This document shows positions 41,053 to 51,989 of a DNA stretch of 64,000 nucleotides, in pieces (positions within the stretch are counted from its first letter, which is position 1; each line of letters opens with the position of its first letter). This DNA is from Staphylococcus pettenkoferi (lineage in GTDB: Bacteria; Bacillota; Bacilli; Staphylococcales; Staphylococcaceae), in assembly GCF_002902685.1 (NCBI RefSeq), contig NZ_PPRN01000043.1:1-64000 (forward strand). Reading direction: 5' to 3'. The notes beneath the pieces are model-generated. The model was not told where the DNA came from. It did no database searches and saw nothing but the letters and a program-made list of their open reading frames with translations. Made by a program: the position numbers and the translations under genes.

Positions 41053-43014
41053 ATGACCTTTCGATTAATGTGGAAGCTCGCAATGCGTAACTTCGTCTCG
41101 CTACGGCGAATCATCTTTCCCTTTGTGATCTCAATGGCGATGATGTTCGCAATGCAATATATACTCTTTTCGCTTTTTAACAATGAATTTCTAGAGAAGA
41201 GAAGTGATACGACGAAGTTAATCTCAGTTGCAGGTGATTTCTTCGTCTCACTTCTTCTTATTATCTTTATACTTTATGCCAATCGTTTCGTAATGAAACA
41301 GCGTAAGAAAGAATTTGCGCTCAATATTATTTTAGGAATGGAGAAGAAACATCTCCGTTTAATCCTATTGATTGAAAGCATTGTAGAATATATCGTCACT
41401 GCAGTGTTAAGTATCATCGGGGGTTATTTGTTCGGACTATTATTGTTTGTCTTACTCAATAAACTCACTGAGAATAAGCACTTTACGACGATGGATTATC
41501 CGTTCGATGTACGAGCGATGTTGATTACTATTATCGCTTTAGCTGTGGTAATGCTCGTTCTGTTTATCATTAACAATGTCCAAATTTCTTTGCAATCACC
41601 ATTAGGTTTATTACAAAGTGGTAAAAAGGTGGAGAAACAAAGGTCGAAGTGGGTTTTAGGTATAATTGGCTTTATTGGAGTAATACTCGTTATCATTGCT
41701 TATAGTTGCGCTTTGATGATTAATCCATTTTTAAATGAATATCATTTACTTGGGTTCTTGTGTGCCTTAGCCAGTGTCATATTAGGAACTTACTTGCTAT
41801 TTATGTCCTGCAGCGTGCTCGTGCTTAGGGCCTTAAAAAGTATTCCTAGCATTTACTATCAAAAGGTGAATTTCTTTTCAATTTCAGGTTTACTTTCTCG
41901 CATGAAAGTCAACGCGGTAAGTTTAGCGAGCATTACTTTGTTATGTACATTCTTAGTCGTGACATTATCCTTGTCTTTAACAACTTATCGAGGCATCCAA
42001 AAAACGATCGTAAGCTTGCCTTCAGAAGATTACACGATAACGCAACTTGATGATAGTTCGTATGACAAACAAGTGAAGTCAAATGAGAAGATTATTCAAG
42101 ATTTACGTCAATACACGAAGATTAAAGATATTAAAAATGTTAAAGAAACGACGATGATGGCCAAGGAAGATAAAGGGGAGATTCGAGAAAAAGGATCAGG
42201 CTCTGGAATAATAATGTTGAACTTGAAAACAGAAAAAGATTTCAATAGAGAAAACCATGAACACCTTCATTTAAAAAAAGGTGAAATAGGTATAGGTAGT
42301 AGTCTCGAGGAGATCGAAAAGTCTAAGCATTTAAAGTTATTAGGACATACGTTTCGGACGCGACATTTAAATGAGGATCACATTGATGGAGCAGGTGCAC
42401 TTTCTTATGCGTACATTGTCGTTAAAGATCAAGATGTACTCAATAAAGTAACGCAACATGTCACAGATGATAACGCGTTAACTACGAATGCTGAAGCCAG
42501 ATTTAATGTCAATAACTCACAAGCCATTGAACCGCATAAAGAAGACTTAGAAGATAAATATCAAGTTCAAATAGAAAGTAAGAAGGAAAGAAGTTCGCTT
42601 ATGATTGATGTGTTTGGTGGATTTGTGTTCTTGGGAACGATTGTTAGTATTACTTTACTTATTGGTATATTCCTAATGATGTACTACAAACAGGTTTCTG
42701 AAGGATTTGAAGATCATCGGAACTATCAAATTATGAAAAAAGTGGGTCTTGATAAACCGCTTATCAAACGAATTATTCGTAAGCAAATTATATGGATCTT
42801 TGCTTTACCTATAGGTGTGACCATAGTACATTCGTTAGTCGCTAGTAAAATGGCATATCGTTTACTTGGTTCGTTAATGAAGATTAACTATAAGGATTAT
42901 TTAGTGTCGAATCTCATTATTTTAGTGTTGGTTACTCTCATTTATGGCTTTATATATTTGATTACATCAAGTACTTATTTTAATACGATTTATCATGGTA
43001 GAAAGGACGACTAA
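41053..43014 (+). CDS. BceB-type ABC permease (FtsX family)
   Basis: The 653-residue permease has ten predicted membrane segments and a large extracellular domain between segments 7 and 8 (about residues 315–520), the BceB hallmark. It begins MTFRLMWKLAMRNFVSLRR. BceB-type pumps free lipid II-bound peptides such as bacitracin or lantibiotics. The specificity is unknown. S. aureus has putP at this site between camS and gatC. Confidence 0.9.
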   Translation: MTFRLMWKLAMRNFVSLRRIIFPFVISMAMMFAMQYILFSLFNNEFLEKRSDTTKLISVAGDFFVSLLLIIFILYANRFVMKQRKKEFALNIILGMEKKHLRLILLIESIVEYIVTAVLSIIGGYLFGLLLFVLLNKLTENKHFTTMDYPFDVRAMLITIIALAVVMLVLFIINNVQISLQSPLGLLQSGKKVEKQRSKWVLGIIGFIGVILVIIAYSCALMINPFLNEYHLLGFLCALASVILGTYLLFMSCSVLVLRALKSIPSIYYQKVNFFSISGLLSRMKVNAVSLASITLLCTFLVVTLSLSLTTYRGIQKTIVSLPSEDYTITQLDDSSYDKQVKSNEKIIQDLRQYTKIKDIKNVKETTMMAKEDKGEIREKGSGSGIIMLNLKTEKDFNRENHEHLHLKKGEIGIGSSLEEIEKSKHLKLLGHTFRTRHLNEDHIDGAGALSYAYIVVKDQDVLNKVTQHVTDDNALTTNAEARFNVNNSQAIEPHKEDLEDKYQVQIESKKERSSLMIDVFGGFVFLGTIVSITLLIGIFLMMYYKQVSEGFEDHRNYQIMKKVGLDKPLIKRIIRKQIIWIFALPIGVTIVHSLVASKMAYRLLGSLMKINYKDYLVSNLIILVLVTLIYGFIYLITSSTYFNTIYHGRKDD

Positions 43015-43036
43015 ATCGCTTTAAGTGTTACGATCG

Positions 43037-43078
43037 CCCGTAGACGCATATTTAAAGATGTATCTGCGGGTTTCTTTG
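43037..43078 (+). terminator. Terminator after the Bce-type transporter
   Basis: CCCGTAGACGCAT pairs with ATGTATCTGCGGG with small mismatches, then TTTCTTTG. Confidence 0.7.
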
Positions 43079-43253
43079 TGGTTCAAAGCTGATAAACTAA
43101 TTAAGTCTAAATAAGAACAATTCAGGAATCATTTTAGGCATCTTGTATGCTATTCAACTTCAAAGCTATGAGTATGCGTCTGCTTATAGATTTTCTCTAT
43201 TAATTTTGATACAATTTTGTAATGAATGAGTAATTAAGGAGGCTTTTAAACTA

Positions 43254-43556
43254 ATGGCAAGAGTGACACGTGATGAGGTTAAGCATATTGCGAACTTAGC
43301 TCGACTTCAAATTACTGAAGATGAAACAACTGAAATGCAAGAATCTTTAGAGAGTATTCTAAACTTTGCTAATCAAATAGATGAAGCGAACACTGAAGAT
43401 GTTGAACCTACTTACCACGTATTAGACTTACAGAATGTCTTACGTGAAGATAAAGCGCAAGAGGGCATTCCTCAAGAGCTTGCATTGAAGAATGCGAAAG
43501 AAACAGAAGATGGACAATTCAAAGTACCATCAGTCATGAACGGGGAGGATGCGTAA
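43254..43556 (+). CDS. gatC: Glu/Asp-tRNA amidotransferase subunit C
   Basis: The 100-residue protein has the GatC pattern: [26 protein letters not shown] and a conserved VLREDKA. It stabilises GatA within the GatCAB complex that converts Glu-tRNA-Gln to Gln-tRNA-Gln. TTAAGGAGGC precedes the ATG. First gene of gatCAB, one base before gatA. Confidence 0.98.
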   Translation: MARVTRDEVKHIANLARLQITEDETTEMQESLESILNFANQIDEANTEDVEPTYHVLDLQNVLREDKAQEGIPQELALKNAKETEDGQFKVPSVMNGEDA

Positions 43557-43557
43557 G

Positions 43558-45015
43558 ATGACGATTCGTTATGAGTCTGTAGAGAATTTAATTAACATGA
43601 TTCACAACAAAGAGATTAAACCATCTCAAGTAGTCAGTGATATCTATGATGCGATTGAAGAAACTGACGCTACCATCAAATCTTTCTTAGCTTTAGATAA
43701 AGAGAATGCGATGAAGAAAGCTGAAGAGCTCGACGCATTACAAGAGAAAGACCAAATGGAAGGTTTACTCTTTGGTATTCCAATGGGTATTAAAGACAAT
43801 ATTATCACTGAAGGTGTTGAAACAACTTGTGCAAGTAAGATGTTAGAAGGTTTCGTACCGATCTATGAATCTACTGTAATGAACAAATTGCACAATGAGA
43901 ACGCTGTATTAATCGGTAAACTCAATATGGATGAGTTTGCGATGGGTGGTTCTACTGAAACATCTTACTTCAAGAAGACACTTAACCCATTTGACCACGA
44001 TGCTGTACCAGGCGGATCATCAGGTGGTTCTGCTGCAGCTGTAGCGGCTGGCCTCGTACCATTTAGTTTAGGTTCAGATACAGGTGGTTCTATCCGTCAA
44101 CCAGCAGCGTACTGTGGTATTGTGGGTCTTAAACCTACATACGGTCGTGTTTCTCGTTTCGGTTTAGTTGCCTTTGCTTCTTCATTAGACCAGATTGGAC
44201 CGTTAACTCGTAACGTGAAAGACAATGCCTTAGTATTACAAGCAATCTCAGGTGTAGACGAACATGATTCAACAAGTGCGCCTGTCGATGATGTTGATTT
44301 CACTTCTGAAATTGGACAAGACATTAAAGGTATGAAGATTGCATTACCTAAAGAATATTTAGGTGAAGGTGTCGAAGAAGAAACGAAAAAACTTGTGAAG
44401 AAAGCAGTTGAAACGTTAAGAGAACTCGGTGCAACTGTAGATGAAGTTTCACTTCCAAATACGAAATTTGGTATTCCATCATACTATTTACTCGCTTCTT
44501 CAGAGGCGTCAGCAAACTTAGCACGCTTTGATGGTATCCGTTACGGTTATCATTCACCAGAAGCTAAGACTTTAGAAGAACTTTACAAATTCTCAAGAAG
44601 TGAAGGTTTCGGTAAAGAGGTTAAACGTCGTATCTACTTAGGTACATTCGCGTTAAGCTCAGGTTACTATGATGCCTTTTACAAAAAAGCGCAAAAGGTT
44701 AGAACGTTAATCAAACAAGACTTCGAACGTATCTTTAATGACTATGATGTCGTTGTAGGACCAACAACACCAGGACCTGCGTTCAACATTGGTGAAGAGA
44801 TTGACGATCCACTAACAATGTATGCAAACGACTTACTCACTACACCAGTGAATCTTGCTGGTCTTCCAGGTATTTCTCTACCTTGTGGCAAGTCTAAAGG
44901 TCGTCCAGTTGGTTTACAATTTATCGGTAAACCATTCGATGAGAAGACGCTTTACCGTGTTGCATACCAATACGAAACACAATTCAATTTACATGATGAA
45001 TATGAACAATTATAA
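43558..45015 (+). CDS. gatA: Glu/Asp-tRNA amidotransferase subunit A
   Basis: ATG at 43558 is chosen because GGGGAGG is 9 bases upstream; an earlier ATG (43549) lies right after it. 485 residues. The amidase signature holds the Ser-Ser-Lys triad: Lys in [10 protein letters not shown], a Ser in [14 protein letters not shown] and another in [11 protein letters not shown]. It releases ammonia from glutamine for GatB. Confidence 0.98.
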   Translation: MTIRYESVENLINMIHNKEIKPSQVVSDIYDAIEETDATIKSFLALDKENAMKKAEELDALQEKDQMEGLLFGIPMGIKDNIITEGVETTCASKMLEGFVPIYESTVMNKLHNENAVLIGKLNMDEFAMGGSTETSYFKKTLNPFDHDAVPGGSSGGSAAAVAAGLVPFSLGSDTGGSIRQPAAYCGIVGLKPTYGRVSRFGLVAFASSLDQIGPLTRNVKDNALVLQAISGVDEHDSTSAPVDDVDFTSEIGQDIKGMKIALPKEYLGEGVEEETKKLVKKAVETLRELGATVDEVSLPNTKFGIPSYYLLASSEASANLARFDGIRYGYHSPEAKTLEELYKFSRSEGFGKEVKRRIYLGTFALSSGYYDAFYKKAQKVRTLIKQDFERIFNDYDVVVGPTTPGPAFNIGEEIDDPLTMYANDLLTTPVNLAGLPGISLPCGKSKGRPVGLQFIGKPFDEKTLYRVAYQYETQFNLHDEYEQL

Positions 45016-45026
45016 GGAGTGGAATT

Positions 45027-46454
45027 ATGCATTTTGAAACAGTTATCGGACTTGAAGTCCACGTAGAATTAAAGACAGATTCTAAAATGTTCTCTCCATC
45101 ACCTGCGCATTTCGGTGCAGAACCGAACTCTAATACGAATGTCATTGATTTAGCTTATCCTGGTGTGTTACCTGTTGTGAATAGACGCGCAGTAGATTGG
45201 GCGATGAGAGCGTCAATGGCGTTAAACATGGACATTGCTACTGAATCTAAATTTGACCGTAAAAACTATTTTTACCCAGATAATCCGAAAGCGTACCAAA
45301 TCTCACAATTTGATCAACCTATTGGTGAGAATGGTCACATCGATATCGAAGTAGATGGCGAGACACGTCGCATCGGTATCACACGTTTACACATGGAAGA
45401 AGATGCTGGTAAGTCTACACACAAAGAGGGCTACTCACTTGTAGACTTAAACCGTCAAGGTACGCCTTTAATTGAGATCGTATCTGAACCAGATATTCGT
45501 TCACCACAAGAGGCTTATGCTTATTTAGAGAAATTACGTTCTATCATCCAATACACTGGCGTATCTGACTGTAAGATGGAAGAAGGTTCACTACGTTGTG
45601 ACGCCAACATTTCATTACGTCCTTATGGCCAAGAAGAATTTGGTGTGAAGACAGAGTTGAAGAACTTGAACTCCTTCAACTACGTGCGTAAAGGTCTTGA
45701 ATACGAAGAAAAACGTCAAGAAGAGGAATTATTGAATGGTGGCGAAATTCTTCAAGAAACACGTCGTTTCGATGAATCTACTGGTAAGACGATTCTAATG
45801 CGTGTCAAAGAAGGTTCTGATGACTACCGTTACTTCCCAGAACCAGATATCGTACCACTCTACGTTGACGAAGAATGGAAAGAACGTGTACGTCAAACGA
45901 TTCCTGAATTACCAGATGCACGTAAAAAGAAATATGTTGAAGAGTACGAACTACCAGCATATGATGCGCACGTCTTAACACTAACGAAAGAAATGTCCGA
46001 TTTCTTCGAAGGTGCTGTCGCAAATGGCGCTGATATCAAATTAACTTCTAACTGGCTTATGGGTGGCGTAAACGAGTACCTCAACAAACATCAAGTTGAG
46101 TTACAAGATACGAAGTTAACGCCTGAGAACTTAGCTGGTATGATTAAATTAATTGAAGACGGTACGATGAGCAGTAAGATCGCTAAGAAAGTCTTCCCAG
46201 AGTTAGCTGCAAACGGTGGCGACGCTAAGCAAATTATGGCAGATAAAGGCTTAGTTCAAATCTCTGATGAGGATACGTTGAAACAATACGTTAACGAAGC
46301 GTTAGACAATAACCCTCAATCCGTTGAAGACTACAAGAACGGTAAAGGTAAAGCGATGGGTTACTTAGTAGGTCAAATCATGAAAGCGTCTAAAGGTCAA
46401 GCTAACCCTCAAATCGTTAACAAATTATTGAAACAAGAATTAGATAATCGTTAA
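45027..46454 (+). CDS. gatB: Glu/Asp-tRNA amidotransferase subunit B
   Basis: The 475-residue protein shows [19 protein letters not shown] at the start, [18 protein letters not shown] and [11 protein letters not shown], and a C-terminal YqeY-like tail ([19 protein letters not shown]). It activates Glu-tRNA-Gln with ATP and transfers the ammonia. AAGGAGTGG precedes the start. A terminator follows. Confidence 0.98.
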   Translation: MHFETVIGLEVHVELKTDSKMFSPSPAHFGAEPNSNTNVIDLAYPGVLPVVNRRAVDWAMRASMALNMDIATESKFDRKNYFYPDNPKAYQISQFDQPIGENGHIDIEVDGETRRIGITRLHMEEDAGKSTHKEGYSLVDLNRQGTPLIEIVSEPDIRSPQEAYAYLEKLRSIIQYTGVSDCKMEEGSLRCDANISLRPYGQEEFGVKTELKNLNSFNYVRKGLEYEEKRQEEELLNGGEILQETRRFDESTGKTILMRVKEGSDDYRYFPEPDIVPLYVDEEWKERVRQTIPELPDARKKKYVEEYELPAYDAHVLTLTKEMSDFFEGAVANGADIKLTSNWLMGGVNEYLNKHQVELQDTKLTPENLAGMIKLIEDGTMSSKIAKKVFPELAANGGDAKQIMADKGLVQISDEDTLKQYVNEALDNNPQSVEDYKNGKGKAMGYLVGQIMKASKGQANPQIVNKLLKQELDNR

Positions 46455-46466
46455 TAAATGATTGTG

Positions 46467-46506
46467 ACTGTCGATAGAGTGAAACGCTTTATCGGCAGTT
46501 TTTCTG
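46467..46506 (+). terminator. gatCAB terminator
   Basis: ACTGTCGATA pairs with TATCGGCAGT through one wobble, then TTTTT. Confidence 0.85.
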
Positions 46507-46680
46507 TTGCTGAGAGTAAAATGACTTCGGGCGTTTTGTCATACTTTTAAAAAGCAATATGTCTGAAAATAAATTCACATCCAAGATAACATCAGCTTCC
46601 GCACGAAAATCTAAATACTTTGAAGAATAGTATATATCCTTTAATATAGAATATGAGTATATAAAATCGAGGTTGAAATT

Positions 46681-47598
46681 ATGAGAAAACGAGCGAGAAT
46701 AATATATAACCCCACATCAGGTAAGGAGATGTTTAAACGCGCTCTACCTGATGTACTCATCAAGCTTGAGAAGGCAGGATACGAAACGAGCGCTTATGCG
46801 ACAGAGCGTTCTGGAGATGCGACGAAAGAAGCTGAACGTGCTTTAGAACAAGAATATGACTTGCTCATCGTAGCGGGTGGTGACGGCACGTTAAACGAGG
46901 TCGTGAATGGGATAGCTGAACAACCTAATCGCCCGAAACTAGGCATTATCCCAATGGGTACAGTCAATGACTTCGGTCGTGCCTTACATTTACCATCTAA
47001 TATCATGAAAGCCGTTGATGTCATCGTTAATGGTCACACGACACAAGTGGATATCGGTAAGATGAATAGCCGTTACTTTATCAACTTAGCGGCAGGTGGT
47101 AAACTCACTGAGGTATCTTATGAGACGCCAAGTAAGTTGAAATCGATTGTCGGACCATTCGCGTATTATATTAAAGGTTTCGAGATGCTACCTCAGATGA
47201 AAGCCGTCGATATTCGAATAGAGTATGATGGTGAGATCTTCCAAGGCGAAGCGTTACTCTTCCTTCTTGGATTGACGAACTCTATGGCTGGCTTTGAGAA
47301 GTTGGTTCCGGATGCTAAGTTAGATGACGGTTATTTTACACTTATTATTGTTGAAAAAGCCAACCTAGCTGAATTGGGTCATATTATGACACTTGCATCA
47401 CGCGGTGAACATACGAAACATCCGAAAGTCATTTATAAAAAAGCGAAATCAGTAAGTATTTCTTCGTTTGCGAATATGCAACTCAATGTGGATGGGGAAT
47501 ACGGGGGTAAATTACCAGGAAACTTCTTGAATTTAGAAAGACATATTGAAGTGTTTACGCCCAACGATATTCACAATGAAGAATTAACACACTCGTAA
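46681..47598 (+). CDS. dagK: Diacylglycerol kinase DgkB/DagK-type
   Basis: The 305-residue lipid kinase has ARIIYNPTSGKE, the catalytic VAGGDGTLNEVVNG and GTVNDFGRALHLP. It phosphorylates diacylglycerol for lipoteichoic acid turnover and lipid recycling. GAGGTTG precedes the ATG. Confidence 0.96.
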   Translation: MRKRARIIYNPTSGKEMFKRALPDVLIKLEKAGYETSAYATERSGDATKEAERALEQEYDLLIVAGGDGTLNEVVNGIAEQPNRPKLGIIPMGTVNDFGRALHLPSNIMKAVDVIVNGHTTQVDIGKMNSRYFINLAAGGKLTEVSYETPSKLKSIVGPFAYYIKGFEMLPQMKAVDIRIEYDGEIFQGEALLFLLGLTNSMAGFEKLVPDAKLDDGYFTLIIVEKANLAELGHIMTLASRGEHTKHPKVIYKKAKSVSISSFANMQLNVDGEYGGKLPGNFLNLERHIEVFTPNDIHNEELTHS

Positions 47599-47680
47599 GG
47601 TCTGTATCACAAGTAATGTGGAATATTGTGCGTGTTGCTTAAAGAATGGCTATATTGGCAATACGGGTTCAATATATAGA

Positions 47681-47752
47681 GCAAGACAAAGGTTTGTCTT
47701 GCTTCTTCAATTCACGAGGTTAGGCAGTTGAGTCAGTACCTAACCTCTTTTC
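47681..47752 (+). terminator. Two tandem hairpins before rlmD
   Basis: GCAAGACAAA pairs with TTTGTCTTGC (47681–47702), then CTTCTTC. GAGGTTAGG pairs with CCTAACCTC (47716–47747), then TTTT. The second ends only about 8 bp before the rlmD ribosome site, so it may be an attenuator or simply a tight terminator. Confidence 0.7.
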
Positions 47753-47770
47753 ATGTGGAGTGAGAGTAAG

Positions 47771-49135
47771 ATGATAGATATTAAGAAGAATGATATAAAG
47801 ACAGGCACAGTTCAAGATTTGACGCATGAAGGTCACGGTGTAGTGAAGATTGACCGCTATCCTATCTTCGTACCCTATGCGCTTATCGATGAAGAGATTG
47901 AATACAAGATTATTAAGGTAAAGAAGAACTTTGCGATAGGGAAGTTACAGCAAGTGAATGTCGCGAGTGAGTCACGCGTAGAGCCGCCTTGCGTGTACTA
48001 TCACAAGTGTGGTGGGTGCCAACTTCAACATATGGATTATCAAGCGCAACTTGCTATGAAGAAAGAGCAAGTCGTTAACTTGTTCCACCGTAAAGGGAAC
48101 TTTGCGGATACACCTATCCGAGATGTCATCGGTATGGAAGACCCTTGGTATTATCGCAATAAATCTCAATTACCAGTAGGGCAAAACAAAGATGGGCATG
48201 TGAAGATGGGTTTCTTTAGACAACGTAGCCACGATATCATAGATATGGAAGAATGCTTGATTCAGCACCCTTCACAGAATGAGATTATGGTGGCATTGAA
48301 ACAATGGTTCGATGAGCTTGGTGTAAGCGTATATGATGAACGAAGTAAGCGTGGTCTCATGCGTCATGTGGTAATTCGAAGCGGGTATTATACAGATCAA
48401 CTCATGGTGATCTTCGTGACGAATGGTAAAAAGTTTAAACAACGCAATACGCTCGTTCAGCGCTTGACCTCTCAATTTCCTCAAATCATGAGTATCAAAC
48501 AGAATATTAACACCTCTCATTCCAACGTAATTATGGGTAAAAAATCGATACTACTATATGGCGCAGAACAAATCGATGACCGTTTATCGGATGTAGAATT
48601 TAAAATTAGTGATCAATCCTTTTATCAAATTAACGCTTCCCAAACGGAAAAACTGTATCAGAAAGCGCTTGATTATGCTGATTTACAAGGTGAAGAAGTC
48701 GTACTAGATACGTATTGCGGTATCGGAACGATCGGTCTCTATATGGCGCCTAAAGCTAAACATGTGTATGGCGTAGAAGTGATACCTGATGCTATCGAGG
48801 ATGCCCGTCTTAATGCGACTCGAAATGGATTCAACAATACGACTTTTGTCCCTGGTAAAGCGGAAGAAGTTATTCTAAAATGGAAAGAGCAAGGTATTCG
48901 TCCTGATGTAGTCATGGTGGATCCGCCGCGTAAAGGTTGTGATGAGCGCTTTATTCAAACGCTGCGTGAACTTCAACCTAAGAAGATTATTTATATTTCT
49001 TGTAATCCGGCGACACAACAACGTGATGTGACGCAACTCAAGGACTTATATGATCTCGTAGAAATTACGCCCGTAGATATGTTTCCACAAACGACGCATG
49101 TTGAGACGGTAGCGCAATTGGTGCGCAAATTTTAG
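47771..49135 (+). CDS. rlmD: 23S rRNA uracil-C5 methyltransferase (RlmCD/RlmD type)
   Basis: ATG at 47771 (454 aa) has GGAG 10 bases upstream; the ATG at 47753 lies in the terminator tail. A TRAM domain (about 1–60), an iron–sulfur Cys cluster (CVYYHKCGGCQ with a preceding Cys) and a SAM domain with LDTYCGIGTIGLYM, VDPPRKGC and the catalytic Cys in YISCNPATQQRD are visible. It methylates ribosomal RNA uridines. Confidence 0.93.
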   Translation: MIDIKKNDIKTGTVQDLTHEGHGVVKIDRYPIFVPYALIDEEIEYKIIKVKKNFAIGKLQQVNVASESRVEPPCVYYHKCGGCQLQHMDYQAQLAMKKEQVVNLFHRKGNFADTPIRDVIGMEDPWYYRNKSQLPVGQNKDGHVKMGFFRQRSHDIIDMEECLIQHPSQNEIMVALKQWFDELGVSVYDERSKRGLMRHVVIRSGYYTDQLMVIFVTNGKKFKQRNTLVQRLTSQFPQIMSIKQNINTSHSNVIMGKKSILLYGAEQIDDRLSDVEFKISDQSFYQINASQTEKLYQKALDYADLQGEEVVLDTYCGIGTIGLYMAPKAKHVYGVEVIPDAIEDARLNATRNGFNNTTFVPGKAEEVILKWKEQGIRPDVVMVDPPRKGCDERFIQTLRELQPKKIIYISCNPATQQRDVTQLKDLYDLVEITPVDMFPQTTHVETVAQLVRKF

Positions 49136-49235
49136 AAAGACATTCTCTACAGTAGTTTGTAATTGAGCGTGTAGTGTACACACATCGCTATGAAGCTCAC
49201 ACTGTTGATATTATATAGATTTGGGAGGACGAGCA

Positions 49236-49769
49236 GTGGTCAAACTTAATTTCTTTAATAATAAAAAGTCTATCGAGCGCTTTATTCTCTTACAAGTTAT
49301 CGTGGTGATGATGAGCATTCTCATTTGTTATAAAGGTGCGCATTTATTCACTCATGTACATGAAGAGAACTTTATCTTAAATATACTTTACGGCTTACTA
49401 GGCGCTGCTCTTATGGTTGTCGTTCATGAAGCGATGCACTTTGTCCTCTATAAAGCCTTTGCGAAAAAGGGGAAACCACAAATTCGCCAACGCTTTGGAA
49501 TTATTACAAGCTATGTGCCGGATAAAGTATTTAAGAAGTGGGAATATATCACGATTATGATTGCGCCATTGGTAGTCATCACTTTAGGTTTATTCGTCGT
49601 TTTCGTCTTCTTCTCTTATTCAGCACTTATCTTTATCGCAAGCATCCACGTAGGCTATTGCCTCGTCGATATGTATTTCGTTGCGAGTGCATGGAATAAG
49701 CATGTAAAGTATGTGGAAGATAGTAGTGATGGCGTTATCTTTTACACGAAGGAAGATAAAGTGAAATAA
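49236..49769 (+). CDS. DUF3267 putative zinc metalloprotease
   Basis: GTG at 49236 (177 aa) is 7 bases after GGGAGG, better than TTG 49221. Four membrane segments are predicted; HEAMHFVLYKAF (the HExxH metal site) lies near residue 68. The family is a membrane-embedded zincin-type fold of unknown substrate. Confidence 0.85.
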   Translation: MVKLNFFNNKKSIERFILLQVIVVMMSILICYKGAHLFTHVHEENFILNILYGLLGAALMVVVHEAMHFVLYKAFAKKGKPQIRQRFGIITSYVPDKVFKKWEYITIMIAPLVVITLGLFVVFVFFSYSALIFIASIHVGYCLVDMYFVASAWNKHVKYVEDSSDGVIFYTKEDKVK

Positions 49770-49928
49770 ATTTAAACGCTGCATATAAATATAACAACTT
49801 TCAGTTCCGATCACTGTGTCTGACGGTCATTTTAGTTACAATATAACTAAATGGCATAGGCGCGTATCGGAGCTTTTCTTGTGGCTACAGAAATGACTAA
49901 GACTAACATTAGCAAGGAGGTGAGTCAT

Positions 49929-50999
49929 GTGGCAGAACGACGAATAATCCATATAGATATGGATTATTTTTACGCACAAGTAGAGATGAGAGACAATCCA
50001 GATTTGAAGGGTAAGCCGGTTATCGTAGGTGGTAAAGCGAGCGGGCGAGGTGTCGTTTCTACAGCATCCTATGAGGCCCGTAAATATGGTGTGCATTCTG
50101 CTATGCCCATGGCTCAAGCTCACAAATTGTGTCCTGACGGTTACTATGTGACACCTCGCTTTGATAAATATCGTGAAGCTTCACAACAAATTATGGCAAT
50201 CTTTCGCAGTTATACCGAAATTGTGGAACCTTTGTCTTTGGATGAGGCATATTTAGATATTACGCATTTAGTCCGTCCTGATTTACCGGCTTCTCGAATC
50301 GCAGAGTTTATCCGTCGAGATATTTACGAGCAAACACAACTAACCGCTTCCGCAGGTGTCTCTTATAACAAATTTTTAGCTAAACTAGCGAGTGGGATGA
50401 ATAAACCCAATAATCTTACCGTCATTGATTATAATAATGTCCATGAGATATTGATGAATTTAGATATCGGTGGCTTTCGAGGCGTAGGCCCGACGACAGA
50501 AGAGAAGATGCATGCGAACGGTATTTACACAGGTAAAGATTTGTATGATAAAAGTGAGAGAGAATTGATACGACTCTTTGGCAAGAAAGGGCATGGCTTA
50601 TACAATAAAGCACGTGGTATTGACGAAAGTCCAGTCAAATCTGAGCGTATTCGCAAATCAGTAGGCACAGAAAGAACCTTTGCGACAGATATGAATGACG
50701 ACGATCAGGTATTGAATAAGATTTGGGAGCTCAGCACGAAGACAGCAGAACGACTCTCTCGAATTCAGAAGTCAGGGAAGACAGTGACTGTGAAAATTAA
50801 AACCTATCGTTTTGAGACCTTTTCCAAACAGAGAAGTTTAAGAGACCCGATTCGCAATGAAACAGATATTTATAACATTGCGTATGAGTTGTATACCGAT
50901 TTGAAAGATCCTGAAGTGCCGATTAGACTTGTTGGAGTGACAGTCGGCAATTTGGAACAATCGACGTATGAGAATATGAGTATTTATGATTTCTTATAG
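49929..50999 (+). CDS. dinB: DNA polymerase IV (translesion)
   Basis: GTG at 49929 is chosen because AAGGAGGTGA lies 5 bases upstream and the product has 356 residues like its relatives. Y-family motifs: [43 protein letters not shown] and [16 protein letters not shown]. It copies damaged DNA. No LexA box is visible upstream. Confidence 0.97.
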   Translation: MAERRIIHIDMDYFYAQVEMRDNPDLKGKPVIVGGKASGRGVVSTASYEARKYGVHSAMPMAQAHKLCPDGYYVTPRFDKYREASQQIMAIFRSYTEIVEPLSLDEAYLDITHLVRPDLPASRIAEFIRRDIYEQTQLTASAGVSYNKFLAKLASGMNKPNNLTVIDYNNVHEILMNLDIGGFRGVGPTTEEKMHANGIYTGKDLYDKSERELIRLFGKKGHGLYNKARGIDESPVKSERIRKSVGTERTFATDMNDDDQVLNKIWELSTKTAERLSRIQKSGKTVTVKIKTYRFETFSKQRSLRDPIRNETDIYNIAYELYTDLKDPEVPIRLVGVTVGNLEQSTYENMSIYDFL

Positions 51000-51026
51000 T
51001 AAGGCAGGTAGGGCAGACGTACCAGT

Positions 51027-51587
51027 TTAATAGTCCTTATCAGTCAGCTGTTTCCCATAAACTTGAAGCATATGATCTAAGCTGTCATAGTGTTTCAGCA
51101 GTCGAAATGTAATCATCGCACATGCTTTCGCATCGTTTAAAGCGTCGTGGTGGCCGTGGAAATCAAGACGATAGAAATCCATCATATGTTTCAAACCATA
51201 ACGATAGTTGTCGACGGTACGACGTGCGAGCTGGCAGGAACAGAAATAGGTCATCTGTGGCGTCGGGATATTCTGCGCTTTCAAACTTGCATGAAGAACC
51301 GACATATCAAATGCTGCATTGTGTGCGACGACCGGTAAGTTGTCGATAAATTTGAGCATGTATGGGAAGACCTCATCAAAGGTAGGCGCGTCTGTCACTT
51401 GTTCAGGTTGGATGCCATGTACTGCAATATTAGTTTTAGAGAAATAATCTTTGGGATTTACGAGTGTGTAAAAACTTTCTACAATTTGATGCTTAACGAC
51501 TTTCACCATACCGACGGAACAAACACTCGTACGTTTACCGTTTGCGGTTTCAAAGTCTAAAGCGACAAATGCATTGTCTGAATTCAC
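51027..51587 (-). CDS. DnaQ-like 3'-5' exonuclease
   Basis: GTG at 51587 (186 aa) follows AGGAGGT; the longer frame starts in intergenic sequence. The DEDDh motifs are present: ALDFETAN, VAHNAAFDMSVLH and HDALNDAKACAMI. It is a standalone exonuclease like the proofreading domain, probably in repair. It is convergent with dinB with about 27 bp between. Confidence 0.9.
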   Translation of the reverse strand: MNSDNAFVALDFETANGKRTSVCSVGMVKVVKHQIVESFYTLVNPKDYFSKTNIAVHGIQPEQVTDAPTFDEVFPYMLKFIDNLPVVAHNAAFDMSVLHASLKAQNIPTPQMTYFCSCQLARRTVDNYRYGLKHMMDFYRLDFHGHHDALNDAKACAMITFRLLKHYDSLDHMLQVYGKQLTDKDY

Positions 51588-51891
51588 CTTTGTACCTCCT
51601 TTACGTAAACAGTTATGCACTGAATTTAATCCTTTCGACATGATGAGTCAAGCGATAAATCTGTGGGAGCAAGACAGACTAGGCTTCATAAAAGCGGAAG
51701 CCTTTATGAAGTCAGACAGCTACTGCATAATTACTTATTTAGACCAAATAGTATTCAAATCTTTGCTTTCAACGGATCTAATAAAATGAGACTGACTATT
51801 CATCGAGGTAGCGAAGCGCAACTCGAAATGAGTTATCTGTCGCAATGGAGGATCTCACATACATCGTTACTTCGTCATAGAGATCAAATAA
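51588..51891. other. Intergenic stretch with a structured hairpin, possible RNA
   Basis: About 300 bp with no convincing gene. CTTCATAAA (about 51684–51692) pairs with TTTATGAAG (51703–51711) and the flanks repeat CAGAC. Lower down, a GAGGTAGCGAAGCGCAACTCGA region also looks structured. The stretch ends at a strong terminator. A plus-strand small RNA is possible, but no promoter is convincing. Confidence 0.35.
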
Positions 51892-51944
51892 ATAAGCACT
51901 AAGATGTGTTCTCAGAGAGATTGACATCTTAGTGCTTTATTTCG
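51892..51944. terminator. Bidirectional terminator before ftnA
   Basis: AAGCACTAAGATGT (51894–51907) pairs with ACATCTTAGTGCTT (51924–51937), then TATTT. Confidence 0.88.
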
Positions 51945-51989
51945 TTTAGATTGAATTTAATTTATCTTAATAAGGTTAAATTTACCTAA

